Translations under genes and position numbers: made by a program
NCBI GenBank assembly: GCA_905194705.1
Contig: CAJJTI010000120.1
Span: forward strand, 1 to 5,910
DNA length: 5,910 nucleotides
From: an uncultured Solobacterium sp.
GTDB taxonomy: Bacteria; Bacillota_I; Bacilli_A; Erysipelotrichales; Erysipelotrichaceae
Reading direction: 5' to 3'
Shown: positions 1-5,910 of the stretch, piece after piece
Position numbering within the stretch: the first letter of the stretch is position 1
How the letters are laid out: each line of letters opens with the position of its first letter
Notes under the pieces: generated by a model
Databases searched by the model: none
What the model was told of the DNA's origin: nothing
The model's input: only the letters and a program-made list of their open reading frames with translations

Positions 1-408
1 AGATTTGTTTAAATAATATTCTAAATTCTTTTTACAGGAATTTTGATTGTATGTATCTGTTGAAACACTGAATTGCAATAGATCTAATTGTTTATCTAAT
101 AAATAATTAGTTAAATAATCTAAAGCCTGTGGTTCTAATTCATCATCCGCATCAACAAATAATACATAATCTCCTGTTGCATTTTTAATTCCAATGTTTC
201 TAGCTACAGAAACACCTTCGTTTACTTTATGTATTACGATTAGATGTGAATCTAGATATCTATCTAATATTTGTTTTGTATTATCTGTAGAACCATCGTT
301 GACCACAATAACTTCAAAATCAGTATGATTTGTATTTAAGATTGAATTGATACACTTTTCTATTTCTTTTTCTGCATTATAAGCAGGAATAATTACACTT
401 AGTTTCAT
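1..408 (-). CDS. Glycosyltransferase family 2 (GT-A fold), N-terminal part, cut by left edge
   Basis: The minus strand from the ATG at 408 down to base 1 reads as 136 open codons with no stop, so the gene continues beyond the left edge. The protein starts MKLSVIIPAYNAEKEIEKC, the standard opening of a GT2 inverting transferase. It then shows the nucleotide-binding VVNDGSTD (NDG at residues 37-39), the NEGVSVARNIGI segment (63-74), and GDYVLFVDADDE, with the DxD metal/nucleotide-sugar site at D86-A-D88-D89. By family it moves a sugar from a nucleotide donor to a lipid-linked or polysaccharide acceptor on the cytoplasmic face of the membrane. Donor and acceptor cannot be read from this part, and the acceptor-specificity region is missing. 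It is transcribed away from the capF-led operon. The ribosome site is weak: only GAG, four bases before the ATG (plus-strand 413-415). The family call is firm; the role in this polysaccharide is inferred from context. Confidence 0.93.
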   Translation of the reverse strand, partial: MKLSVIIPAYNAEKEIEKCINSILNTNHTDFEVIVVNDGSTDNTKQILDRYLDSHLIVIHKVNEGVSVARNIGIKNATGDYVLFVDADDELEPQALDYLTNYLLDKQLDLLQFSVSTDTYNQNSCKKNLEYYLNKS

Positions 409-417
409 ATATCTCAA

Positions 418-426
418 AGTATAACA
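418..426 (-). promoter_or_regulatory. Possible extended -10 promoter for the GT2 gene
   Basis: Read on the minus strand this is TGTTATACT: an extended -10 TG followed by TATACT, one mismatch from TATAAT. No good -35 stands 17 bp upstream; TTAACA lies at about 19 bp spacing. If used, transcription would start within a few bases of the ATG at 408 and give a nearly leaderless message. The true promoter may therefore lie further upstream within or beyond the intergenic region. Seen by eye only. Confidence 0.3.
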
Positions 427-432
427 TCTTTG

Positions 433-450
433 TTTTAATACATGTTAAAA
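433..450. repeat. Short inverted repeat in the divergent intergenic region (possible operator)
   Basis: TTTTAA (433-438) and TTAAAA (445-450) are exact inverted copies separated by six bases (TACATG). The right arm overlaps the candidate -10 of the capF-like gene. A regulator bound here could affect both divergent promoters. However, six-base A/T-only arms occur easily by chance in DNA this AT-rich, so this is only a candidate site. Confidence 0.2.
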
Positions 451-451
451 T
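443..451 (+). promoter_or_regulatory. Possible extended -10 promoter for the capF-led operon
   Basis: TGTTAAAAT is an extended -10 (TG, one base, TAAAAT; one mismatch from TATAAT). It lies 21 bp before the ATG at 473, leaving room for a short leader with the ribosome site at 464-470. The matching -35 position (about 423-428, AACATC) is poor, as is common for extended -10 promoters. The five following genes are so tightly spaced that this would serve all of them. Confidence 0.35.
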
Positions 452-463
452 TGAAGAGATTTT

Positions 464-470
464 GAGGTGG
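464..470 (+). promoter_or_regulatory. Ribosome binding site that decides the capF-like start
   Basis: GAGGTGG is a good Shine-Dalgarno sequence with its GAGG core five bases before the ATG at 473. An in-frame GTG at 467 would lengthen the protein by two residues, but it lies inside this ribosome site and has none of its own. The ATG at 473 is therefore the better start, giving a protein that begins MKILVTGSNGFIG, as expected for the family. Confidence 0.8.
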
Positions 471-472
471 TT

Positions 473-1567
473 ATGAAAATATTAGTTACAGGTTCAAATG
501 GATTTATTGGTAAAAATTTATGTTTATTCTTAAAAGAAAGACAATATGAAGTATTAGGCTTTGACAGGAACACAAAAGAATCATTAGAAAGTCTAGTGAA
601 TAAATGTGATTTTGTTATGCATTTAGCTGGGATTAATAGACCTAAAGAAGAAAGTGAATTTAATACAGGTAATGTTGGTTTAACAGAAGAGTTAATTAGT
701 TTACTTAAGAAAAGTGGTAGAAAGATTCCATTATTATTAAGTTCAAGTATTCAAGCGGAAAGAGATAATCCTTATGGAAGAAGTAAAAAAGAAGCAGAAG
801 ATGTAGTATTTGCTTATGGTAAAGAAACAGGAGCCAATGTTTTTGTATTTAGATTGGATAATGCTTTTGGTAAATGGTGTAGACCTAATTACAACAGTGT
901 AGTAGCTACATTCTGCTACAACATTGCTCATGGTTTAGATATACAAATAAATGATCCTAATGCATCAATTAGATTTGTATATATTGATGATATTTGCGAG
1001 ACATTTATTTCATGTATTGATAAAGAAGGTAGTGAAGATATTTTAGCTATTCCTCATTTCTATAATGTTAAGTTAGGAGAATTAGCTAATTATTTATATA
1101 CATTTAGAGATAGTAGAAATACACTAGATATTCCACATATGGAAGGATTTGAAAAGGCATTATATAGTACATATTTAAGTTATTTACCTGAAAATGAATT
1201 TTCTTATGACTTAAATAGCCATGTAGATAATAGAGGCTCATTCACAGAGTTTTTACATACAGAAACACAAGGACAGGTAAGTGTGAATATTTCTCATCCT
1301 GGTATTGTAAAGGGTAATCACTATCATCATACAAAGAATGAGAAGTTCTTAGTTGTTAAGGGTGAAGGGGTTATCCGTTTTAGAAAAATTAACGAAACAG
1401 AAGTAATTGAATATCATGTCAGTGATAAGAAACTGGAAGTAGTAGATATTCCTGTAGGATATACACATAATATTGAAAATACTGGAAAAGAAGATATGGT
1501 TACGATTATGTGGGCAAATGAAACTTTTGATCCAAGTCACCCAGATACATTTTATGAAGAGGTTTAA
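473..1567 (+). CDS. capF: CapF-like bifunctional SDR/cupin sugar-nucleotide epimerase-reductase (UDP-L-FucNAc pathway)
   Basis: The 364-residue protein matches the S. aureus CapF (also FnlB/WbjC) architecture and is close to its length. Known role: in the route CapE-CapF-CapG to UDP-L-FucNAc, the cupin domain epimerises C3 of the 4-keto intermediate and the SDR domain reduces C4 with NADPH, in the cytoplasm. The N-terminal Rossmann domain shows TGSNGFIG (residues 6-13), HLAGINRP (50-57), the SSS at 90-92 and the Y101-x3-K105 pair, then FGKW and the PNYNSVVATFCY stretch typical of CapF. The C-terminal cupin (about 250-364) carries DNRGSFTEF, the metal-site motif H283-x-H285-x4-E290, and PVGYTHNIEN with H332. 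All key residues seem present, so it should be active. It leads the operon, with only 2 bp before the next gene. No capE or capG lies beside it. The final sugar could be UDP-L-FucNAc, or UDP-L-PneNAc if the pathway stops at CapF. Confidence 0.93.
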   Translation: MKILVTGSNGFIGKNLCLFLKERQYEVLGFDRNTKESLESLVNKCDFVMHLAGINRPKEESEFNTGNVGLTEELISLLKKSGRKIPLLLSSSIQAERDNPYGRSKKEAEDVVFAYGKETGANVFVFRLDNAFGKWCRPNYNSVVATFCYNIAHGLDIQINDPNASIRFVYIDDICETFISCIDKEGSEDILAIPHFYNVKLGELANYLYTFRDSRNTLDIPHMEGFEKALYSTYLSYLPENEFSYDLNSHVDNRGSFTEFLHTETQGQVSVNISHPGIVKGNHYHHTKNEKFLVVKGEGVIRFRKINETEVIEYHVSDKKLEVVDIPVGYTHNIENTGKEDMVTIMWANETFDPSHPDTFYEEV

Positions 1568-1569
1568 AA

Positions 1570-2763
1570 GTGAAAATAGCATTTATTAATTCTGTTGCAG
1601 GATTTGGTAGTACAGGAAGACTTGTTTCTACGTTATCTATGATGGTTGGAGTAGATGGTAAAGTTTATTATGGTAGAAAGAAAGATAGTTCTAATGCGAT
1701 TTCTATGCGTTTTACTGGAGATATAGGAAATGTAACTCATGCAGTAGGAACATATCTCTTTGATGACCATGGTTTTCATAATGCAATGGAAACAAAAAGA
1801 ATGCTTAAAGATTTAGATGAGTTTAATCCAGATATCGTACATTTACATAATCTACATGGTTATTATGTGCATGTTGGTGTTTTATTTGATTATTTAAAAA
1901 GAAAGAATAAAAAAGTAATCTGGACATTACATGACTGTTGGAGTTTTACAGGACATTGTGCCCACTATGATGGTATTGGATGCGACAAGTGGAAAGATAA
2001 ATGCTATGACTGTCCAATTACAAATGAATACCCATTCAGTTGGAATAAGCATAATGTCACAAAAAACTTCGAAAGAAAAAAAGAAGTATTTACTTCAATT
2101 AAAGATAATCTAACAATTGTTACACCATCTTACTGGTTAGAAGAACAGGTAAAACAGTCTTTTTTTAAAGAATGTAATGTTATGACTATACATAATGGTA
2201 TTAATCTAAATGATTTTAAATATACAGAAAGTTCATTTAGAGAGAAATACCATTTAGAAGATTCATTTATTGTACTTGCAGTAGCAAGTGTTTGGGATAC
2301 GACGAAAGGGATAGAAGATTTAAAAGAATTAGCAAATTCTTTACCTGAAAATATAAAAATAGTAGTAGTTGGAGGAACATTATCTTCAAATACGACTACA
2401 ATTGAAAATGCATTATGTATTCCAAGAACAAATACAGTTAAAGAATTATGTGAAATATATAGTGCCAGCGACGTTTTTATTAATTTAACAAAGCAAGATA
2501 CTTTTCCAACTGTAAATATAGAAGCTTTGGCTTGTGGATTGCCGGTTATTACATATAAAACAGGTGGATCACCAGAAATACTTACAGATAAAACAGGAAT
2601 TGTAGTTGAAAAGAACAATATAGAGAAAATGAAAGAAGTATTAATTGAATTAGCAAAGAATAATTCATTTAAAAAAGAAGATTGTATAGAAGTAGCTTCT
2701 CATTATTCTTTAGATAAGATGTATGAATCCTATTTAGGACTCTATAAGAAGGTTATGGTATAG
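1570..2763 (+). CDS. Family 4 glycosyltransferase, WcaC-like (GT-B fold)
   Basis: The 397-residue protein starts at a GTG (1570), seven bases after GAGG at 1559-1562, which lies in the end of the capF-like gene. It opens MKIAFINSVAGFGSTGRLV, with the glycine-rich loop of retaining GT-B enzymes. VIWTLHDCWSFTGHC (from W118) and a cysteine cluster at C130, C138, C145 and C148 resemble the colanic-acid transferase WcaC group. The C-terminal donor-binding half has VASVWDTTKGIEDL, ASDVFINLTKQDTFP, and IEALACGLPVITYKTGGSPE. The usual E-x7-E appears as D310-x7-E318. It probably transfers a sugar from a nucleotide donor to the lipid-linked repeat unit at the cytoplasmic membrane face; no membrane segment or signal is evident. 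Its position directly after the capF-like gene makes the CapF-derived sugar a reasonable donor guess, but nothing in the sequence proves it. The family is sure; the donor and linkage are unknown. Confidence 0.9.
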   Translation: MKIAFINSVAGFGSTGRLVSTLSMMVGVDGKVYYGRKKDSSNAISMRFTGDIGNVTHAVGTYLFDDHGFHNAMETKRMLKDLDEFNPDIVHLHNLHGYYVHVGVLFDYLKRKNKKVIWTLHDCWSFTGHCAHYDGIGCDKWKDKCYDCPITNEYPFSWNKHNVTKNFERKKEVFTSIKDNLTIVTPSYWLEEQVKQSFFKECNVMTIHNGINLNDFKYTESSFREKYHLEDSFIVLAVASVWDTTKGIEDLKELANSLPENIKIVVVGGTLSSNTTTIENALCIPRTNTVKELCEIYSASDVFINLTKQDTFPTVNIEALACGLPVITYKTGGSPEILTDKTGIVVEKNNIEKMKEVLIELAKNNSFKKEDCIEVASHYSLDKMYESYLGLYKKVMV

Positions 2764-2770
2764 TAATAAC

Positions 2771-3901
2771 ATGTATGTTTTATTTATTTATTTTGCTTTA
2801 GGAATATTTAGCTTACTTTATTGTATGTTAAATATCGGTTGTAAAGATAAAGTGGCAATTTATATTTTTGTGGGAATTGCATTATTTTTCTTGTTTCGTT
2901 TTAATGTTGGACAAGATATTCGAACATATTTGTTGAGTTACGAAAGAGTTACAAATCCGATTACAGACTCTATTACGTATAATGCAAATAGAAATTTCGG
3001 CTTTACTTTTTTGATATACTTATGTAAAAAAATTGTGCATTCTTATCCTGTATTTATTCTTGTGACCAACGGTATTGTTTTATTATGTATTTCATATATT
3101 ATTTTCAAATATAGTAAAAATATTTTGCTATCAATGTTAATGTTTGTTGGGTCTGGATATCTTGAAGTTTATTATGGTAGCGGTCTTAGACAATCTATAG
3201 CTATGGCAATATTTTTGTTTATATTTTATGAGTTCATCCCTAAAAAACAGTATTTAAAATATTATATTGGTGCAATTTTAGCTTGTTTATTTCATGAAGC
3301 TGCAGTTGTAACATTATTTATACCAATTATTCATAAATATTCTCATAAAATACGGAAAAATTATATTAAAGTAGGATTGATAAGTATAGCTAGTGCAGTA
3401 GTTGTTAGTTATATAGTAGGATATTTAGCTCCGAAAATAGCACTTAAGATAGGTTTCTCAGATGCTATTACACATCTTGCATTATATTTTATGACACAAT
3501 CATTTAGTATTTTGGGCATAGGAATGGAAATAGTTCTAACATGTTTATGCATTATTTTATATTATTTTAATGATATGAAAGATGATTGGACTTATTTTCA
3601 AGTTGAAGTTGCTTTTTTTGCTTTACTAGTATATATATTGATGATTCGATATCCTTTAGTATCTCGTGTATGCGATTTATTGCAGGTAATATTTATAATA
3701 TTGATTCCTAATCTAATACAGTTTATTACCTCTAAAAAGAAACAATTATTATCTTTTATAGTTGTATTTTTATTAAATGGATTTTTACTATATGTGGATA
3801 TCAGTGAGAAATCTAGAAAAACAGGGTATTCAGTAAAAGAATTCCCATATATATCAATATTTGAAACTGAGAAAATTGAAAATTTTCTTTATGATGAGTA
3901 G
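2771..3901 (+). CDS. EpsG/Wzy-like polysaccharide polymerase, multi-pass membrane protein
   Basis: The 376-residue, strongly hydrophobic protein has about 10-11 predicted membrane spans by eye (for example residues 2-20, 28-44, 92-112, 118-135, 143-156, 163-187, 200-220, 246-266, 278-294, 301-319, 326-343). Features recalling the EpsG family are NVGQDIRTY (45-53) in the first long outside loop, GLRQSIAMA (R140-Q141), FHEAAVV (H175), and a late VSRVCD with R299. Proteins of this type are the likely polymerases of Wzx/Wzy-type pathways, joining flipped repeat units on the outer face of the membrane. It starts 7 bp after the previous stop. The ribosome site is poor: the nearest good AAGAAGG is about 19 bases before the ATG, so it may depend on translation of the gene before it. 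The next in-frame ATG (2825) would lose the first membrane span, so 2771 is preferred. Wzy-type proteins diverge fast; an O-antigen-ligase-like role is the alternative. Confidence 0.85.
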   Translation: MYVLFIYFALGIFSLLYCMLNIGCKDKVAIYIFVGIALFFLFRFNVGQDIRTYLLSYERVTNPITDSITYNANRNFGFTFLIYLCKKIVHSYPVFILVTNGIVLLCISYIIFKYSKNILLSMLMFVGSGYLEVYYGSGLRQSIAMAIFLFIFYEFIPKKQYLKYYIGAILACLFHEAAVVTLFIPIIHKYSHKIRKNYIKVGLISIASAVVVSYIVGYLAPKIALKIGFSDAITHLALYFMTQSFSILGIGMEIVLTCLCIILYYFNDMKDDWTYFQVEVAFFALLVYILMIRYPLVSRVCDLLQVIFIILIPNLIQFITSKKKQLLSFIVVFLLNGFLLYVDISEKSRKTGYSVKEFPYISIFETEKIENFLYDE

Positions 3902-3909
3902 GTATAGCT

Positions 3910-4710
3910 ATGAGAGAATTAACATTAACAGAAATAAAAAATATACAACTGGATATATTAGATTATTTTCATAAGGTCTGTGTTGAAAATCATATTGACT
4001 ATTATCTTTCTAGCGGAACATTACTGGGTGCGATTAAATATGATGGTTATATTCCTTGGGATGATGACATTGATGTTTGGATTAAAGCAGAAGATTTAGA
4101 AAGATTGGAAAAAATAATCAATGGCAAAAATAATCGCTATCATTTTTGTGATTGCATGCATGAAGAGAACTATCCATTATCTTATTGTAAGGTAATGAGA
4201 ACAGATACGGTTGTTGTTGAAAATGCGCATTCTTTTAGAAATTATCCTTTAGGTATAAATATTGATGTATTCGTTTTATATAAATCTGATAAAACTAAAA
4301 TAGAAAAAAATAAAAAAAGAATTCATTTTCATAGAAATGTATATAAAAGAAAAGCTCTTTGTGCAATAAAAGGAGAACCTGCAATAAAAAATATAGTTAA
4401 AACAGCTTTGCACCATAGTGCTGCATTACATTCTTATAGTGACAATGCGAAAAGACTTAGACAGCTTGTTGAAATGTGTGCAGGGAATGATTGCTATTTC
4501 AACGCCTATGAAAATGCTGTAGTAGAATATGAACTCGAAGACTTTAAAAAACCTATATTACATGTTTTTGAGGGAAGAAATTTATATATTCCTAATGGAT
4601 ATGATCGTATCTTAAGAACTAGATATGGAGACTATACAAAAGATCTTCCTGAAAGTCAGAAAGTTACTCATCATAACAACAAATGTTATTTAAAGGATGA
4701 AAATATATGA
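3910..4710 (+). CDS. LicD family phosphotransferase (phosphocholine-type decoration enzyme)
   Basis: The 266-residue protein has the LicD signature in full: YYLSSGTLLGAIKYDGYIPW followed by DDDIDV (residues 31-56), with the acidic D51-D52-D53-x-D55 expected to hold metal and nucleotide. The C-terminal family ending is also there: Y231, RYGDYTKDLP (238-247) and H254-H255. LicD proteins belong to the nucleotidyltransferase-like fold. The studied ones move phosphocholine from CDP-choline to sugars of teichoic acid or lipopolysaccharide; related ones add other phospho-groups. Length is typical and no membrane segment is seen, so it likely acts in the cytoplasm on the lipid-linked repeat unit. The ATG lies 8 bp after the polymerase stop, with GAGTAGG (3896-3902) seven bases ahead. 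Its stop overlaps the next start as ATGA. No choline uptake, kinase or cytidylyltransferase gene (licA, B, C) is in the window, so the phospho-group donor is open. The family is firm; the substrate is unknown. Confidence 0.92.
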   Translation: MRELTLTEIKNIQLDILDYFHKVCVENHIDYYLSSGTLLGAIKYDGYIPWDDDIDVWIKAEDLERLEKIINGKNNRYHFCDCMHEENYPLSYCKVMRTDTVVVENAHSFRNYPLGINIDVFVLYKSDKTKIEKNKKRIHFHRNVYKRKALCAIKGEPAIKNIVKTALHHSAALHSYSDNAKRLRQLVEMCAGNDCYFNAYENAVVEYELEDFKKPILHVFEGRNLYIPNGYDRILRTRYGDYTKDLPESQKVTHHNNKCYLKDENI

Positions 4711-5798
4711 ATATAGTGTGGTTAACAAAATCCGCAGCAAAATACAAAATGGACTTATTAGATGAGATTGGTAAAAGAGTAAATTTAACGATTTTATTTA
4801 TTGAGCATAAAAATAAGAATAGAGCATCAGGTTTTTATAGTGACTTGAAAGGCCATTATCAATTAGTTCAATTAAAAAGTTTTAAGCAAGCAGATGATTA
4901 TATAAAAAATGCAGATATATTTGTTGATTCGTATTATGCATCAAAATGGGGTTTTTATTGTACTGGTGTAGCGAGAAAGTGCCATGTTTATACAATTCTT
5001 CAAGCAGACGGTGGTATAGCTGTAAAAAGAAATAAATTAGTTGAAATGGCTATTTCTTGTTTCATGAATAGACATGAATTTATTTTAAGCTCCAGTACAT
5101 TTACAGATGATTATTTTAAATATTATTTGAAAAATAATATGAAGAAAACATATCACTATCATATTTCCAGTTTATATGAACAGGATATTCAAAAGAATAA
5201 AGAATATTTGTTGAAAAAAGATGATTATAAAGAAGAATTAAAATTAAAAGAATTTACTTTTATCAGCGTTGGACAAATGATACCTCGTAAAGGTTTTGAT
5301 ATATTGCTTAAAGCATATGCTGAATCAGGATTAAATGATAAGACAAAATTATTAATGATTGGTGGAAAACCATATGATGAATTACTGCATTTAAAACAAG
5401 AATTGAAATTAACAAATGCAGAGTTTATTGATGCGATTCCTAAAAACGAATTGATTAAATATTATGCGGCTTCAGATGCATATGTTTTTACGACAAGAGA
5501 AGATATATGGGGACTTGTAGTAAACGAAGCGTTGTCATTTGGTTTACCTTTAATCTCTAGTGATAATTGTGTTGCGGCAGAGCATTTTAGTAAGAATGAA
5601 AATGTAGGAATCTTAGTGGAAAGCGAGGACATTAGTAGCTTTGCTAAGAAAATGATAGAAGTATACGAAAGCGTTGAATTAAGAAATCAATTATCAAATA
5701 CTGCTTTGGACAAGATAAAGTATTATACAATTGAACAATCTGCTATAGATATTGTTGATGCATTCAACAATATAAATGAGAAAAAATGTGAGGGATAA
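4707..5798 (+). CDS. Family 4 glycosyltransferase (GT-B fold)
   Basis: The 363-residue protein begins at an ATG overlapping the LicD stop by 4 bp (ATGA), with AAAGGA at 4692-4697 nine bases ahead, pointing to coupled translation. The N-terminal half (MNIVWLTKSAAKYKMDLLDE, then VNLTILFIE) is the acceptor-side domain and lacks the usual glycine-rich loop, as in some GT4 branches. The C-terminal half is clear: FISVGQMIPRKGFDILLKA (V188-G189, R194-K195), then YYAASDAYVFTT, then REDIWGLVVNEALSFGLPLI. Here the catalytic pair reads D266-x7-E274, or E265-x8-E274. The K195 and E274 positions expected to bind donor phosphates and ribose are kept. It most likely adds a sugar to the lipid-linked repeat unit in the cytoplasm. 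The donor is not readable. It is the last intact gene of the operon in this window. It shares only general GT4 architecture with the other GT4 at 1570-2763, so it does not look like a recent duplicate. Confidence 0.9.
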   Translation: MNIVWLTKSAAKYKMDLLDEIGKRVNLTILFIEHKNKNRASGFYSDLKGHYQLVQLKSFKQADDYIKNADIFVDSYYASKWGFYCTGVARKCHVYTILQADGGIAVKRNKLVEMAISCFMNRHEFILSSSTFTDDYFKYYLKNNMKKTYHYHISSLYEQDIQKNKEYLLKKDDYKEELKLKEFTFISVGQMIPRKGFDILLKAYAESGLNDKTKLLMIGGKPYDELLHLKQELKLTNAEFIDAIPKNELIKYYAASDAYVFTTREDIWGLVVNEALSFGLPLISSDNCVAAEHFSKNENVGILVESEDISSFAKKMIEVYESVELRNQLSNTALDKIKYYTIEQSAIDIVDAFNNINEKKCEG

Positions 5799-5910
5799 AG
5801 TGTGAAAAATAAATAGATAAAAAACAGCATGACAAAAAGAAGTGAATGATCACTGAATTTATTAAACTAGGAAACATTTAAAACTAAAGCAGAAGTATCA
5901 ATTCCTTGTG
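5799..5910 (+). other. Trailing region without an intact gene; possible remnant start of a next gene
   Basis: GAGGG near 5789-5794 stands about seven bases before a GTG at 5802-5804, the spacing of a real start in this operon. The frame then reads M-K-N-K and stops at TAG (5814-5816). Further stops follow in the same frame at TGA (5847-5849) and TAG (5868-5870). A second ATG at 5829 gives only six codons. Nothing recognisable is encoded on either strand in this short stretch. It may be a decayed gene start, a 3' untranslated end, or the edge of an inserted element that continues past the window. I could not identify a terminator: the only hairpin seen is AGTGA/TCACT (5841-5854), with a 5-bp stem and no T-run. 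Confidence 0.4.

Noticed and set aside
467..472. GTG at 467 as the start of the capF-like gene
   Set aside because: It falls inside the Shine-Dalgarno GAGGTGG; the ATG at 473 is correctly spaced and gives the family N-terminus.
743..931. 62-codon minus-strand frame inside the capF-like gene
   Set aside because: Antisense shadow of a conserved coding region, with no family resemblance.
1349..1582. 77-codon minus-strand frame across the capF-like/GT4 junction
   Set aside because: Antisense to the highly conserved cupin domain; Phe/Ile-rich sequence expected from reverse reading of AT-rich codons.
1931..2113. 60-codon plus-strand frame within the WcaC-like gene
   Set aside because: Out-of-frame reading of the conserved cysteine-cluster region; no sign of independent coding.
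2130..2618. 162-codon open frame on the minus strand
   Set aside because: It lies wholly inside the well-supported GT4 gene, has no recognisable domain, and its composition is what an antisense reading of AT-rich coding DNA gives.
5841..5854. AGTGA/TCACT hairpin as an operon terminator
   Set aside because: The stem is only 5 bp, not GC-rich, and is not followed by a run of T.
5867..5909. Minus-strand frame entering from the right edge and stopping at 5867
   Set aside because: Only about 13 codons are visible with no motif; too short to tell from chance.
1..5910. CRISPR arrays, tRNA or rRNA genes, direct-repeat arrays, complete insertion sequences
   Set aside because: None was seen; the window is almost wholly filled by protein-coding genes with gaps under 120 bp.

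Overview
This window is an AT-rich (roughly one-third GC by eye), densely packed piece of a surface-polysaccharide (capsule or exopolysaccharide) biosynthesis locus. The base composition, strong AGG-type ribosome binding sites, GTG/ATG starts, and the company of a CapF-type sugar reductase, an EpsG-type polymerase and a LicD-type transferase all suggest a low-GC Gram-positive host (Firmicutes/Bacillota, such as a gut Erysipelotrichia, Lactobacillales or Clostridia member). The species cannot be fixed from the sequence alone.

Layout: positions 1-408 carry, on the minus strand, the first 136 codons of a family-2 glycosyltransferase that runs off the left edge. A 64-bp divergent intergenic region (409-472) holds plausible promoter elements for both directions. 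From 473 to 5798, five plus-strand genes form one tight operon with junctions of +2, +7, +8 and -4 bp: capF-like SDR/cupin reductase (473-1567), WcaC-like GT4 glycosyltransferase (1570-2763), EpsG/Wzy-like membrane polymerase (2771-3901), LicD-family phosphotransferase (3910-4710), and a second GT4 glycosyltransferase (4707-5798). The last 112 bp (5799-5910) contain no intact gene. A well-placed Shine-Dalgarno and GTG there open a frame that stops after four codons.

How the genes fit together (inference from families): the CapF-like enzyme supplies a deoxy-amino sugar nucleotide on the route to UDP-L-FucNAc. The three glycosyltransferases add sugars to a lipid-linked repeat unit, and LicD adds a phospho-substituent such as phosphocholine. 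The EpsG-like protein would polymerise the unit outside the membrane in a Wzx/Wzy-type pathway. The initiating transferase, flippase, chain-length/kinase proteins, and the CapE and CapG partners of CapF are not in the window.

Nothing here amounts to a clearly new system. The more interesting points are the CapF gene parted from its usual CapE/CapG partners, LicD placed between the polymerase and a glycosyltransferase, a possible gene remnant at the right end, and the divergent control region that splits the locus.
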